DNA of 64,000 nt, taken from assembly GCA_046350555.1 (NCBI GenBank), contig JAXMAF010000006.1, positions 1 through 64,000 on the forward strand. Direction: 5' to 3'. Made by a program: the position numbers and the translations under genes. Under the pieces are notes generated by a model that saw only the letters and a program-made list of their open reading frames with translations, searched no databases and was not told the DNA's origin. The DNA comes from JAXMAF01 sp046350555. Its GTDB lineage: Bacteria; Planctomycetota; Phycisphaerae; Phycisphaerales; SM1A02. Within the stretch, counting starts at the first letter, position 1. The number at the start of each line of letters is the position of its first letter. Positions 7,510-16,537 of this stretch are shown here, piece after piece.

Positions 7510-9027
7510 CTACCGGCCAAGCCCAAGCGCCGAGCGCATCAACGCGTGCAGGTCGGTGTTGTCGACGAGCGGCTCGAGCAACCCGGCTCCGGGTCCGAAC
7601 GCCACGCATTCGACGAGGTCGGCCGTGTGGTTCGTGCTCATGAACGCCACGCCGTAGTGGTTGGCCATCACCGCGCCGAGAACGGCCTCGGGCTTGTTGG
7701 CCGGGGCGAAGCCGTCGCAGCGCTTCTGATCGACGTACGAGCGCTTGATCCAGGCGAGATCGTCGGCCGAGAGCTCGACGCCCGTGGCTTCGGCGACGAG
7801 TCGCGCGAGCGGCTTGCTCTTGCTCTCCGGGTCGACCGGTTCGTCGGGCGCCTCGACGACCTTGTCCATGCCCTCGTCGAGCGGATCCGTCTCCGGCGCC
7901 GCGGGCTTGGCCTTCAGCCGCTGCTCGATCCACTCGAACGAGTGCCTCGCCGCCGCCAGCCGCCGCATGCCGTCGCTGGCGAACGTGCGATAGAGCGTGA
8001 GCCCCGGATTCGCGTTGCCGTGGTCCGTCGTCACGACGACCAGCGTGTCGCCGCGCGCTCGCGCAAACTCGACCGCGATGCCGACCGCGTCGTCGAAGGC
8101 GAGCTGGTCGGCGATGAGCGCGGCGGCATCGTTGCCGTGCGCCGCATGGTCGACCCGCGCACCCTCGACCTGAAGCACGTAGCCCGTGCCCGCCTCGTCG
8201 GCGGCGCTGGCGAGCCGATTGAGCGCGGTGGTCGTCATCGACGCGAGGGAAGGAACGCCTGCACCGCGATCGATCTCGTACGGCATCGAGTCCGCGGCGA
8301 AGAGCCCCAGCAAACGACCGGGACGCGAGCGCGACGCGTCGAGCTCGCTGGCGTGGCGCACGACGACCAGGTCGGGCAGCGCCGCGGCGCCCCGGCCACT
8401 CGCCCCACTCCCACGTTCGTCCTGCGCATCCAGCCAGCCCGGATCGAAGAAGCGTGAACCGCCGCCCAGCACGACGTCGATGCCGCGGTCGAGGTACTGG
8501 CGGGCGATCTCCCGTTCCATCGTGCGCTTCGGGACGTTCGCGGCGAAGCTCGCCGGCGTCGCGTCGGTGACGCGCGTCGTCGTGACGAGGCCCGTCTTCA
8601 TCCCCGCCGCGCGCGCCTCGATCAGGATCGGTGTCGGCGAGCCGCCTTCGGGCAGGACGTTGATGGCGCCATTGTTGACCTTGCGTCCAATGCCCCACGC
8701 GGAACCGCCGGCGGCGGAGTCGGTGACGAGCGAGTCCGCCGCCGCCGTTCGCACCAGCGCCCGGCGCGCGGCGGGATCGGACCAGAGCCGGCACCACCAG
8801 CACGGCGCGCCGCTCCGCTCGCGACGCACGATGTCCGCGATTGTCAGCGTGCCGATCGACATGCCATCGGAGACGCAGAAGATCACGCTTCGCGCACGCC
8901 GCGGAGCGCCGTCCGCCACCGTCGCGACACGCTGCCCGACGTTGGCACGAACGCTGCGGCCGAGCAAGCCTGCGCCAAGCGCTGCGCCGGCCTGGAGAAG
9001 GCCTCGACGTGATACGCGATGCGCCAT
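7510..9027 (-). CDS. Alkaline phosphatase, PhoA superfamily, Tat-exported
   Basis: This is a 505-residue enzyme that hydrolyses phosphate monoesters in the periplasm. The N-terminus SRRGLLQAGAALGAGLLG is a twin-arginine signal peptide. Conserved alkaline-phosphatase motifs follow: FCVSDGMS (metal Asp), VTDSAAGGSAWG (nucleophilic Ser), EGARVDHAAHGND (Asp/His metal ligands) and VTTDHGNANPG (late His). Start 9027 is chosen because the twin-arginine motif immediately follows it. The frame stays open to 9384, but the upstream part is Cys/Gln/Pro low-complexity sequence from CGGGCTGG-type repeats. There are no operon partners. Confidence 0.88.
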   Translation of the reverse strand: MAHRVSRRGLLQAGAALGAGLLGRSVRANVGQRVATVADGAPRRARSVIFCVSDGMSIGTLTIADIVRRERSGAPCWWCRLWSDPAARRALVRTAAADSLVTDSAAGGSAWGIGRKVNNGAINVLPEGGSPTPILIEARAAGMKTGLVTTTRVTDATPASFAANVPKRTMEREIARQYLDRGIDVVLGGGSRFFDPGWLDAQDERGSGASGRGAAALPDLVVVRHASELDASRSRPGRLLGLFAADSMPYEIDRGAGVPSLASMTTTALNRLASAADEAGTGYVLQVEGARVDHAAHGNDAAALIADQLAFDDAVGIAVEFARARGDTLVVVTTDHGNANPGLTLYRTFASDGMRRLAAARHSFEWIEQRLKAKPAAPETDPLDEGMDKVVEAPDEPVDPESKSKPLARLVAEATGVELSADDLAWIKRSYVDQKRCDGFAPANKPEAVLGAVMANHYGVAFMSTNHTADLVECVAFGPGAGLLEPLVDNTDLHALMRSALGLGR

Positions 9028-9469
9028 GGGTTGAGACACGGGCTGGGAGGCGGACTGGCACGCGGGCTGGCACGCGGACTGGGGAACGATCGGGCGACCA
9101 TGCGGCGAGCCGGACGGAGGAACGGCCGCAGCGGCCTTCCGCGACGCACGCGACGGAACGCACGGCGCGGCGCCCGGTGCATCCATGGCTCGCTCGTGCG
9201 CGGCGGCCGACGACGATCGACACGACGCACTCGCGAACGCCGGATCGGGCGCATCCTGCTTGGAATGTCCTGCTGTCGCCATCGGTTCGCCGGTGGTACG
9301 CGGTGCGGATCGGTGTGGCGCGCCGACCTGCGGGTCGACCTCGCGGATCGACGTCGCACACCGGCGGCGCGAACATCGCATCAACGTACGACAGATGCGC
9401 TGCGGTTGCGCTCAGATTGTCGTGCGCGGTCGCCGCGGCGACGCGAGCCGCGGAGTGTCGCGGAGGACG

Positions 9470-9510
9470 GGATCAGCCGCGGAGGGCCGCGGAGAGACAC
9501 GGAGATTGGG
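9470..9510. repeat. CCGCGGAGGGCCGCGGA repeat, single copy
   Basis: This is an isolated copy of the family (GATCAGCCGCGGAGGGCCGC, then GGAGAGACACGGAG) in the gap upstream of the alkaline phosphatase. Apart from this copy, 9028-9685 holds no convincing gene; the frames there are open but low in complexity. Confidence 0.7.
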
Positions 9511-9685
9511 TCAGCGACCGATGGACGAGGAAGAACCAGCCCATCTGGACATGGATGCAGTCGGGTGGTTCGAGCCAAGCGTGAGAGATCGAGAGCGGGA
9601 CTTCAAACGTCAATCGCGCGAACCGACTCGCAAGAGCAAGCCCCTCGATGATTCCCGGCGAACACGCATGACTCAGCAGTCCAAG

Positions 9686-10006
9686 CCTTCTCCGCGGCCT
9701 TCCGCGGCCCATCCCTCTGCTCCGCGCCTCTCCGCGGCCCTCCGCGGCTGATCCCTCTTCTCCGCGTCTACCCGCGGCCCTCCGCGGCTGAACTCTCCTC
9801 TCCGCGGCCCTCCGCGGCTGAACTCTCCTCTCCGCGGCCCTCCGCGGCTCATCCCTCTTCTCCGCGCCACTCCGCGGCCCTCCGCGGCTCATCCCTCTTC
9901 TCCGCGCCACTCCGCGGCCCTCCGCGGCTGATCTCTCCGCTCCGCGGCCCTCCGCGGCTGATCTCTCCGCTCCGCGGCCCTCCGCGGCTGATCCAGCCCT
10001 CCGCGG
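9686..10006. repeat. Array of about ten CCGCGGCCCTCCGCGGC units
   Basis: About ten tandem units read CTCCGCGGCCCTCCGCGGCTG with variable 10-20 base linkers (ATCCCTCTTCTCCGCGCCA, AACTCTCCT, ATCTCTCCG). Unit length varies between about 33 and 40 bases. The array ends directly at the stop codon of the sugar permease (CTA at 10008). It is the longest array of this family in the window and could form a series of hairpins in the 3' untranslated region. Confidence 0.85.
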
Positions 10007-10007
10007 C

Positions 10008-11057
10008 CTACCGGCGCCAGCGGTCGACGGCCACCGCTCCCACGATGATCGCCCCGGCCATCACCTCCTGGAGCCACGTCGGCCAACCCATCTGCACGCC
10101 GCCCGCCTCGAGGACGCCGATGATGAGCGCTCCTGCGATCGTCCCGAAGACGCTCCCTTCGCCGCCGCGCAACGAGCCGCCACCGATCACCACCGCGGCG
10201 ATCGCGTAGAGCTCGAGTCCGACCGCGGTCGTCGGGTCGCCGAGACCGATGTAGCTGTACTGAAGCACGCCCGCGACGCCCGCGAAGAGTCCCGCGAGCA
10301 CGTAGACGGCGAGCGTCACGCCGCGGACGCGCACGCCGCAGAGCCGTGCGGTTTCCTCGCTGCTGCCGACGGCGACGAGATGGCGACCGAGGACGGTGTA
10401 TCGCACGAGCGCCGCGGCGACGATCGCCAGCGCGACCATGAGCCAGACTCCCGGCGGAATCAGCATCCATCCGCGTTCATGGCCGCGCACCGACTCGAGG
10501 AGCCCGTTGAGCCACGTCTCCGGCGCGTAGACGCTGCTGCTGCCGGCGACACCCTTGGCCAGCCCGCGCACCATCTGCATCGTGCCCAGCGTCACGATGA
10601 ACGGTCCGACGCGCAGGCCGGCGACGAGCGTGCCGTTCACAGCGCCGACACAACCGCCGGCGACGACGCCCGCGCCGGCCGCAAGCAGCGCGTCCATCGG
10701 CGCGACGCTCCCACCGTCGGCGAGCCGCCTGAGCGTCGTGGCGACGACCACGACCGAGAGCGCCAACGTGGAACCGACCGAGAGGTCGAGCCCTCCGGCG
10801 AGGATCACCAGGGTGGCGCCGATCGCGGCGGTCGCGACGACCGTGCTCTGCACCAGGATGTTCTCGATGTTGCGGAGGTGGAGAAACCGCCACTCCGGGA
10901 CGAGCAGGGCGAAGAGCGCAAAGACGGCCGCCAGCGCGAGGACGCGGGTCGAGCCATGCAGGAGCGTCGTCCATGGTCCGCCGCGGCGAAGGGGCAGCGC
11001 CGCGGCGACCGCGCTCGCGGCGGCATTCGCCGGCGCCGACTCGCGTTCACTCGTCAC
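10008..11057 (-). CDS. Sugar ABC transporter permease, RbsC/RhaP type
   Basis: This 349-residue integral membrane protein forms the channel of a CUT2-class monosaccharide importer. About nine or ten hydrophobic segments are visible. The family signature ILAGGLDLSVGSTLAL lies near residue 100, and the conserved VGSSEETARLCGVRVRG loop near 225-240. GTG at 11057 overlaps the ATPase stop (GTGA, 11054-11057). It is the last gene of the transporter operon (binding protein, ATPase, permease). The neighbouring rhamnose mutarotase suggests a rhamnose-like substrate, but ribose or other sugars are not excluded. Confidence 0.9.
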   Translation of the reverse strand: MTSERESAPANAAASAVAAALPLRRGGPWTTLLHGSTRVLALAAVFALFALLVPEWRFLHLRNIENILVQSTVVATAAIGATLVILAGGLDLSVGSTLALSVVVVATTLRRLADGGSVAPMDALLAAGAGVVAGGCVGAVNGTLVAGLRVGPFIVTLGTMQMVRGLAKGVAGSSSVYAPETWLNGLLESVRGHERGWMLIPPGVWLMVALAIVAAALVRYTVLGRHLVAVGSSEETARLCGVRVRGVTLAVYVLAGLFAGVAGVLQYSYIGLGDPTTAVGLELYAIAAVVIGGGSLRGGEGSVFGTIAGALIIGVLEAGGVQMGWPTWLQEVMAGAIIVGAVAVDRWRR

Positions 11058-12729
11058 GATCGACCCCCTTCGTGCGCTCCGCGCCCAGCGGACTCCGCGC
11101 CATCCCCGGCGTCCGCGACGCCGGTCGCCGCGCGCATCAATCGGTGTTCGTCCCACTCGGCGACTCGCCGGGCGGGGCCGAGCGAACCGCGGCACATCAC
11201 CGCGATGCGGTCGCAGACACCGAGCAGCTCGGGCAGCGAGCTGCTGGCCAGCAGGACCGCGCACGGCGGGCGACCGTCGGCGCCGGTGGCGGCCTCGTCG
11301 ACGATGCGGTGGATGGTCGCCTTCGCGCCGACGTCGACGCCGCGCGTCGGTTCGTCGAGGAGCAGGATGTCGCAGCCATGCCGAAGCAGGCGCGCCATCA
11401 CGACCTTCTGCTGGTTGCCGCCGGAGAGCGCCGCGACACGCTGATCCGGACCGGCGCAGCGGATGCCCAGCCGTTCGATCCACGGCCGGCTCGCCGCGGC
11501 GATCGATCTCGGCGAGGCGATCGCTCGGAGCCGCGTGATGGCGATGTTCTCGGCGATCGATCGACCGAGCATCAGCCCGTCGCGCTTGCGATCCTCCGGG
11601 ACGAATCCCATGCCGCCGCGCCAGCGCGAGCGCGGCGTGGCGCTGGTAGACCCGCCAAGCGCCGCCGGGACGTCGGTCGCGGAAGCCGTCGCGACGAACG
11701 CCCCTCCCGCGGCGCGGCGGGCCGCGCGATGCGACGAGAAGGTCGCGACGCGCACGCGCCCGGCTCGCACGACGTCGAGGCCGAAGAGAGCGCGCAGCAG
11801 CTCCGTCCGCCCCGCGCCGACCAGGCCGGCGATGCCGACGACCTCGCCGCGGCGGAGCGAGAGCGTCGCCTCGCGCGGAAGGACGCGTCCGGAGAGGCGG
11901 TCGATCTCGACGACCACCTCGCCCGGCGTGCGCGGGCTGCGCGGGAAGAGCTCGTCGATCGTCCGGCCGACCATGAGCGACGCCATGGCCTTCGGCGACG
12001 TCGCCGGCACCGCTCCACCCCCCACCGTGCGACCGTCTCGCAGGACGGTGAAGACGTCGGCGATCTCCTGCACCTCCTCGAGGAAGTGCGAGATGTAGAC
12101 GATGGCGCAGCCAGCGCCGCGCAGGCGGCGGACGAGCGCAAAGAGCCGCTGCACGTCCGGACGCGCCAGCGAGCTCGTCGGTTCGTCGAGGATCAGCACG
12201 CGGCAGCCGACGGCGAGGCGCGGGCGATCTCGACGAAGCTGCTGCCCGCGACCCCGAGCCGCTCCCGGCGCGGAGGTCGACGTCGATGTCCGCACGTCCG
12301 ATCTCGGCCAGCGTCGCCGGGTAGCGCCGGGCGGCATGCGGGGCGCGCCGCACCAGACCCAGCCGGGCGCGGCTCGTCGCCGAGCAGGATGTTCTCCGCG
12401 ACCGTCAAGTGCGGCGCGAGCGCCAGCTCCTGATGGATCATCGCCACGCCCGCGCGGCGCGCCGCGTGCGGTCCGCGCGGCGCGGAGGTCGAGCCGAAGA
12501 GCGACATCGTTCCAGCGTCCGGCGCGACGACGCCGGCGAGGACCTTCATGAGCGTGCTCTTGCCCGCGCCGTTCTCGCCCAGCAGCGCGTGCACCTCGCC
12601 CTCGCGCACCGCCAGCTCGACCCCGTCGAGCGCCACGGTCGCCCCGTAGCGCTTGCGGACGGCGACCATGGAGAGCGCCGGCGCCTTCGCCGTCGCGCCG
12701 ACAGACGTGTTGCGCCGCCCCTCGGCCAC
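11054..12729 (-). pseudogene. Sugar ABC transporter ATPase (RbsA type), three frameshifts
   Basis: The protein is a tandem ATPase of the CUT2 sugar importer class. The first half begins at GTG 12729 with Walker A GENGAGKST and the Q-loop region MIHQELALAPHLTVAENILL. The second half has LILDEPTSSLA (Walker B of domain 1), LSGGNQQKVVMARLL (signature of domain 2) and LLLDEPTRGVDVG. The frame changes three times between 12190 and 12375. There is a surplus base in the GGG at 12365-12367, a missing base at the CCC at 12264-12266, and a missing base at 12217-12218. With these corrected the reading is continuous (about 558 residues). All three lie in G or C runs, so consensus error is as likely as decay. 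Confidence 0.8.
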
Positions 12730-12730
12730 G

Positions 12731-13816
12731 TCAGTCCTTGAGCCCGAGCAGCGTGCGGATGGCGGCGTCGCCGAGATTGTCGCGGGTCACCAGCGTGACA
12801 CCGGTGTCGACGTTGCGCTCCACCGGCTCGCCGCGCAGGTGCTTCACCATCGTCGTCACCGCGAGGCGTCCCATTCGATAGGGATCCTGGAGGACGAGGC
12901 CCTCCAGCGCACCGGAGCGGACGCCCTTGGCGAGCTCGTCCGAGGCGTCGAAGCCGACGAACTTCGGTTCCGCGACCACGCCCTGCTTCGCGAGCCGGTC
13001 CAGGGCGCGCATCATGCCGATGGAGGTCGGCTGGTTGCACGCGAAGATGCCGTCGATCTCGAGCTTCCCGTCCTTCACGTGGCGCTCGAGCATGTTCGTC
13101 GCGGTGGTGAGCGCGCCCTCGGTCGTGCCGTCGGTGAACTGGCTCTCGACGACCGTGCCGCCCGCGGCCTTCACGGCGTCCTCGAAGCCCGCCTCGCGCA
13201 GCCGCGTGCTCCCCGAGCCCTCCGTGTAGCGCAACAGCAGCATGCGCCGCGGCGTGCCCTCGGTCGCCTTGAGCACGGCCTCCGCGGCGAGCGCGCCGCC
13301 CTTGCGATTGTCCGTCGCCACGAAGCTCACATAGGCATCGCCGTCGAGGTTGCTGTCGAAGACCACGACGGGCACGCCGCCCTGCACGGCGCTCTCGACG
13401 GGCCGGCGGAGCGCCGTTCGGTCGGTCGGCGCGATGACGATCCCCTTCGCGCCGCGCCCGAGCATGTTCTCGAGGATCCGGCGCTGCTCGTCGTGCGCCG
13501 TCTCGACCCGCGGCCCGTCCCAGAGGATCTCGACGCCCAGCTCCTTGCCCGCGTCCTTCGCGCCCGCCTCGACCGAGCGCCAGAACTCGTGGATCGTCCC
13601 CTTGGGAATCACGCCGATGCGGAGCACATCCGCGGCGCCCGCGGCGCTGGCGGCGCCCGCGGGCTGCGTGGCGCTGCCGGTTCCCTTCCCGGGCGCATTG
13701 GCGGCGCTCGGTGCGGCGGACTTCGACGCAGGCTGCTCCGAACAGCCGCCCGCGCCGCAGATGGCAAGGATGGAGCTGGCGACGACGGTGGCGAGAAACG
13801 ATCGACGCGGGAACAT
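12731..13816 (-). CDS. Sugar ABC transporter substrate-binding lipoprotein
   Basis: This 361-residue periplasmic binding protein belongs to the RbsB/peripla_BP_4 type. The N-terminus MFPRRSFLATVVASSILAIC is a signal peptide ending in GAGGC, a probable though not ideal lipobox. An Ala/Gly-rich linker precedes the core LRIGVIPKGTIHEFWRSVEA. Family features follow: GIVIAPTDRTAL, VVVFDSNLDGD, FVATDNRKGG, GIFACNQPTSIGMMRAL and FVGFDASDEL. Start 13816 is preferred over 13873 because the signal peptide follows directly. It is the first gene of the transporter operon, divergent from rhaM. Confidence 0.9.
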   Translation of the reverse strand: MFPRRSFLATVVASSILAICGAGGCSEQPASKSAAPSAANAPGKGTGSATQPAGAASAAGAADVLRIGVIPKGTIHEFWRSVEAGAKDAGKELGVEILWDGPRVETAHDEQRRILENMLGRGAKGIVIAPTDRTALRRPVESAVQGGVPVVVFDSNLDGDAYVSFVATDNRKGGALAAEAVLKATEGTPRRMLLLRYTEGSGSTRLREAGFEDAVKAAGGTVVESQFTDGTTEGALTTATNMLERHVKDGKLEIDGIFACNQPTSIGMMRALDRLAKQGVVAEPKFVGFDASDELAKGVRSGALEGLVLQDPYRMGRLAVTTMVKHLRGEPVERNVDTGVTLVTRDNLGDAAIRTLLGLKD

Positions 13817-13958
13817 GTGCGCGTTGTAGTGGCTGGCGATCGCGTGTGCAATGGCGGTGTCGGCCGGCGACACCCCGCCGCGCGACTCGTCCGCCGGCCA
13901 GCCCGCCGATCTCGCTCTCGATCAGGAACCCGCACCGCCAACCCCGCCACCGACTCCC
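13817..13958. promoter_or_regulatory. Divergent control region between sugar transporter and rhaM
   Basis: These 142 bases separate the minus-strand transporter operon from the plus-strand mutarotase gene and must hold both promoters. I see no clear -35/-10 pair or long inverted repeat. The call rests on gene orientation only. Confidence 0.4.
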
Positions 13959-14312
13959 ATGCGACACTTCGCCCAGACGCTCGAGCTCGTCGACGATCCG
14001 GAACGCATCGCCGAATACATCGCCCACCATGCCGCCGTCTGGCCCGAGGTCGTCCAAGGGCTGCGCGACATCGGCATCCGGCGGCTCCGCATCTTCCTCC
14101 ACGGAAACCGTCTCTTCATGTACGTCGAGGCCGAGGACGACTTCGACCCCGTCCGCGACTACGGGCGGTACGCCACCGATCCCCGCACGCACGCCTGGGA
14201 CCAGCTCATGCGGACCTACCAGCGGCGCGTTCCGGCCGCGGATCCCGCCGACGGCGCGTGGTGGTCGGCGATGCGCGAGGTCTTCGACCTCGAGTCCGCC
14301 GCGAGCACGTGA
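13959..14312 (+). CDS. rhaM: L-rhamnose mutarotase
   Basis: This 117-residue protein interconverts the anomers of L-rhamnose. It starts MRHFAQTLELVDDPERIAEY, matching the family opening. It also has the conserved HHAAVWPEVVQGLRDIGIRR (catalytic-region His and Trp), IFLHGNRLFMYVEAEDDFD and TYQRRVPAA...WWSAMREVF. Length fits the family (about 104 residues plus a short tail). Start 13959 is chosen because the upstream in-frame codons are Pro-rich and unlike the family. It is divergent from the sugar transporter genes, which supports rhamnose uptake as their joint role. Confidence 0.88.
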   Translation: MRHFAQTLELVDDPERIAEYIAHHAAVWPEVVQGLRDIGIRRLRIFLHGNRLFMYVEAEDDFDPVRDYGRYATDPRTHAWDQLMRTYQRRVPAADPADGAWWSAMREVFDLESAAST

Positions 14313-14369
14313 CCGGAGCGCCTCGGCCGGTAGACACCCTCCTGGCGCGCCGCTAGCGTCGCCTCTTCG

Positions 14370-16397
14370 ATGGCTCCGCGACGCGCACCATCCATTCGAC
14401 GGGTCGTCGCGACGACGATGATCGCCCCCGTGGTCGCGATCACGATCGTGCTGGTGGCGCTCGCCGGCATCACCGGTCGCGCCGCCGCCGAGCGGCGCGG
14501 GCGCCGGACGCTCGAGTACGCGTCGATGCGCGTCCGGTCGGAGCTGACCATGCTGCTCGGCCAGGCCGAGCGGCTGAGCGCGTCGACCGCGTCGCTGCTG
14601 ACGGACCATCTCTTCCCGGTCGACGATCCCTCGGTTCGGGGACGCCTGCTCGCCGCGGAGCTGGAGGCGTTCCCCGCGGTCTCCGTCTGGGTCTTCGCGC
14701 GACCCGATGGATCGGCGGTCGGCGCCATCCACGATCCCGACGGATTGGTCCTGCTGCTGGTGCGCGACGGAGTGGCCGTCGAGCGGCGCATCGGCGCGAC
14801 GGGCGCGGCGCGCCGCGAGGGGAGCCGCGCCGGGCGCACCGAGGCCGAGGCCGGCGCATCGCGGCCGGCCGAGGGGCCCGCCGAGGTCGACGACGCGCCG
14901 ATCCGCAGCTATCCCTTCGATCCGCGCGAGCGTCCCTGGTACCGCGCCGGGATCGACGCCACCTCGCCGCGCTGGATCGAGCCCTATTCGTTCGTGCGCC
15001 GCGGGGTTCCCGGCTTCGATCTCGGCACCAGCCACGTCCGGGCCGTTCGCGACGCCGATGGCGCGCTGCTCGGCGTGCTGAGCGTGGACGTGACGTTCGA
15101 CACGCTCGACCGCTTCCTGCGCGAGACGGCGTTCGCCGCCGGAGGGGAACTGCTCGTGGCCGACCCGACGCTGCTCGTGGCCGCGTCGGCCGGCCCGGCG
15201 ACCGACGAACGCGGCGAGCGCCGCCGCATCGCGCCCGCGCTCGACGCGATCCTGCGCCGGGGATTGCCGGCCGACGAGATCGTCGCCGCGGTCGAGCTCG
15301 ACGGTGAACCGCACCTGGCCGCCTTCAGCCCGCTTCCGCTGGGCAACGGACAGACGTGGATCGTCGTCGCAACGCTCGCCGAGCGCGCGGTGCTGCGCGA
15401 GGCGCGCCGTTCCGAGCTGTGGATGATCGGGCTGAGCGCCGTCGCGCTGGCGTCGGCGGTCGGCGGACTGCTCTGGCTGGGCCGGCGCGTGAGCACGCCG
15501 GTGCAGTCGCTCCAGCGGCACGTTCGCCGCCTCAGCGAAGGCGACTTCTCGGCGCGGCTGGACCTGCGCGCCGCGCGCGAGCTCGAGGCGCTCTCGGCCG
15601 ACCTCAACCACATGGGCGCCGCGCTCAAGGAGCGCATGGCGCTCCAGCAGTCGATGCATCTGGCGCGACAGGTGCAGCAGGCGATGCTTCCCGACCGGAC
15701 GTTCACCCGTCCGGGGATCGAGCTGCTCTGCCACATCGACTACGCCGACTCCGCGGGTGGCGACTCGTTCGACTATCTGGAGATCCCGGGCAAGGACGCC
15801 GTGCTCGTGGCGGTCGGCGACGTGATGGGCCACGGGGTCGCGTCGGCGCTGCTCATGGCGACGGCCCGCGCCTCGCTGCGCTCCGAGGCGCGGCGCACCG
15901 AATCGCTCGGGGCGATGCTGCTGCGCGTCAGCAGCGTCCTGCTCCAGAGCCGCGGACACGGTCGCTTCATGACGATGTTCCTGCTCATGCTCGAGCCGGG
16001 ACGGCGCCGCATCCGATGGGCGAACGCGGGCCACGAGGCGGGGCTGCTCGTGCCGCCCGAAGGCGACGTCAGGACGCTCGCCGGTGGCGACATGCCGCTG
16101 GGCATCGATGCCGGCGTCGTCTACTTCGAGTACAGCCTCGACGACGTGCCGCCGGGATCGCTCGTCTTCATCGGCACGGACGGGATCAAGGAGACGGCGG
16201 CGCCCTCGGGCGAGCTCTTCGGCGACCATCGGCTCGTCCAGGTGCTCCACGCGAACGCCAGCCAACCCCTCACGGGCGTGCGCGACGCCCTCGTCGGCGC
16301 GGTGCGCGCCTTCCGTGGCGACGAGCCCGTTCGCGACGATCTGACGTTCGTGTTGGCGCGGGTGACCGGGGACGGCCTGAAGTCAACCAGTCACTGA
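14370..16397 (+). CDS. Cache-HAMP-SpoIIE/PP2C serine phosphatase (RsbU-like)
   Basis: This 675-residue membrane signalling protein has a first membrane helix at residues 12-34. A periplasmic Cache-like sensor follows (about 40-340; FDPRERPWYRAG and LGVLSVDVTFDTL are typical). The second helix (about 347-370) leads into HAMP (VSTPVQSLQRHVRRLSEGDF). The C-terminal SpoIIE phosphatase (about 430-670) contains SAGGDSFDYLEI, VAVGDVMGHGVASALLMA, WANAGHEAGLLV and IGTDGIKETAAPSG, with the metal-binding Asp residues in place. Such proteins dephosphorylate anti-sigma antagonists in partner-switching systems. No partner is encoded in this window. Confidence 0.9.
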   Translation: MAPRRAPSIRRVVATTMIAPVVAITIVLVALAGITGRAAAERRGRRTLEYASMRVRSELTMLLGQAERLSASTASLLTDHLFPVDDPSVRGRLLAAELEAFPAVSVWVFARPDGSAVGAIHDPDGLVLLLVRDGVAVERRIGATGAARREGSRAGRTEAEAGASRPAEGPAEVDDAPIRSYPFDPRERPWYRAGIDATSPRWIEPYSFVRRGVPGFDLGTSHVRAVRDADGALLGVLSVDVTFDTLDRFLRETAFAAGGELLVADPTLLVAASAGPATDERGERRRIAPALDAILRRGLPADEIVAAVELDGEPHLAAFSPLPLGNGQTWIVVATLAERAVLREARRSELWMIGLSAVALASAVGGLLWLGRRVSTPVQSLQRHVRRLSEGDFSARLDLRAARELEALSADLNHMGAALKERMALQQSMHLARQVQQAMLPDRTFTRPGIELLCHIDYADSAGGDSFDYLEIPGKDAVLVAVGDVMGHGVASALLMATARASLRSEARRTESLGAMLLRVSSVLLQSRGHGRFMTMFLLMLEPGRRRIRWANAGHEAGLLVPPEGDVRTLAGGDMPLGIDAGVVYFEYSLDDVPPGSLVFIGTDGIKETAAPSGELFGDHRLVQVLHANASQPLTGVRDALVGAVRAFRGDEPVRDDLTFVLARVTGDGLKSTSH

Positions 16398-16537
16398 CCG
16401 GCGGGCGACTTCGTGCTCGATTGCTCCCTCGCGATGGCGTGGAGCTCGCCACGGAGGAGACGGCGCTCCGCGCCGCCGCGCTGCACGCCGGCGTGGGCCT
16501 GCTGGGTCGATTCAACGCAACGGGTATCCTCCCGTCC

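Noticed and set aside
9686..10006. Regularly repeated units resembling a CRISPR array
   Set aside because: Repeat spacing is irregular, the 'spacers' are themselves repeated, and no cas gene is nearby; it is a dispersed GC-rich repeat family.
12546..16265. 1239-codon open frame on the minus strand
   Set aside because: It lies antisense to the rhaM and phosphatase genes and covers the binding protein gene in another frame. Long shadow frames are expected at this GC content.
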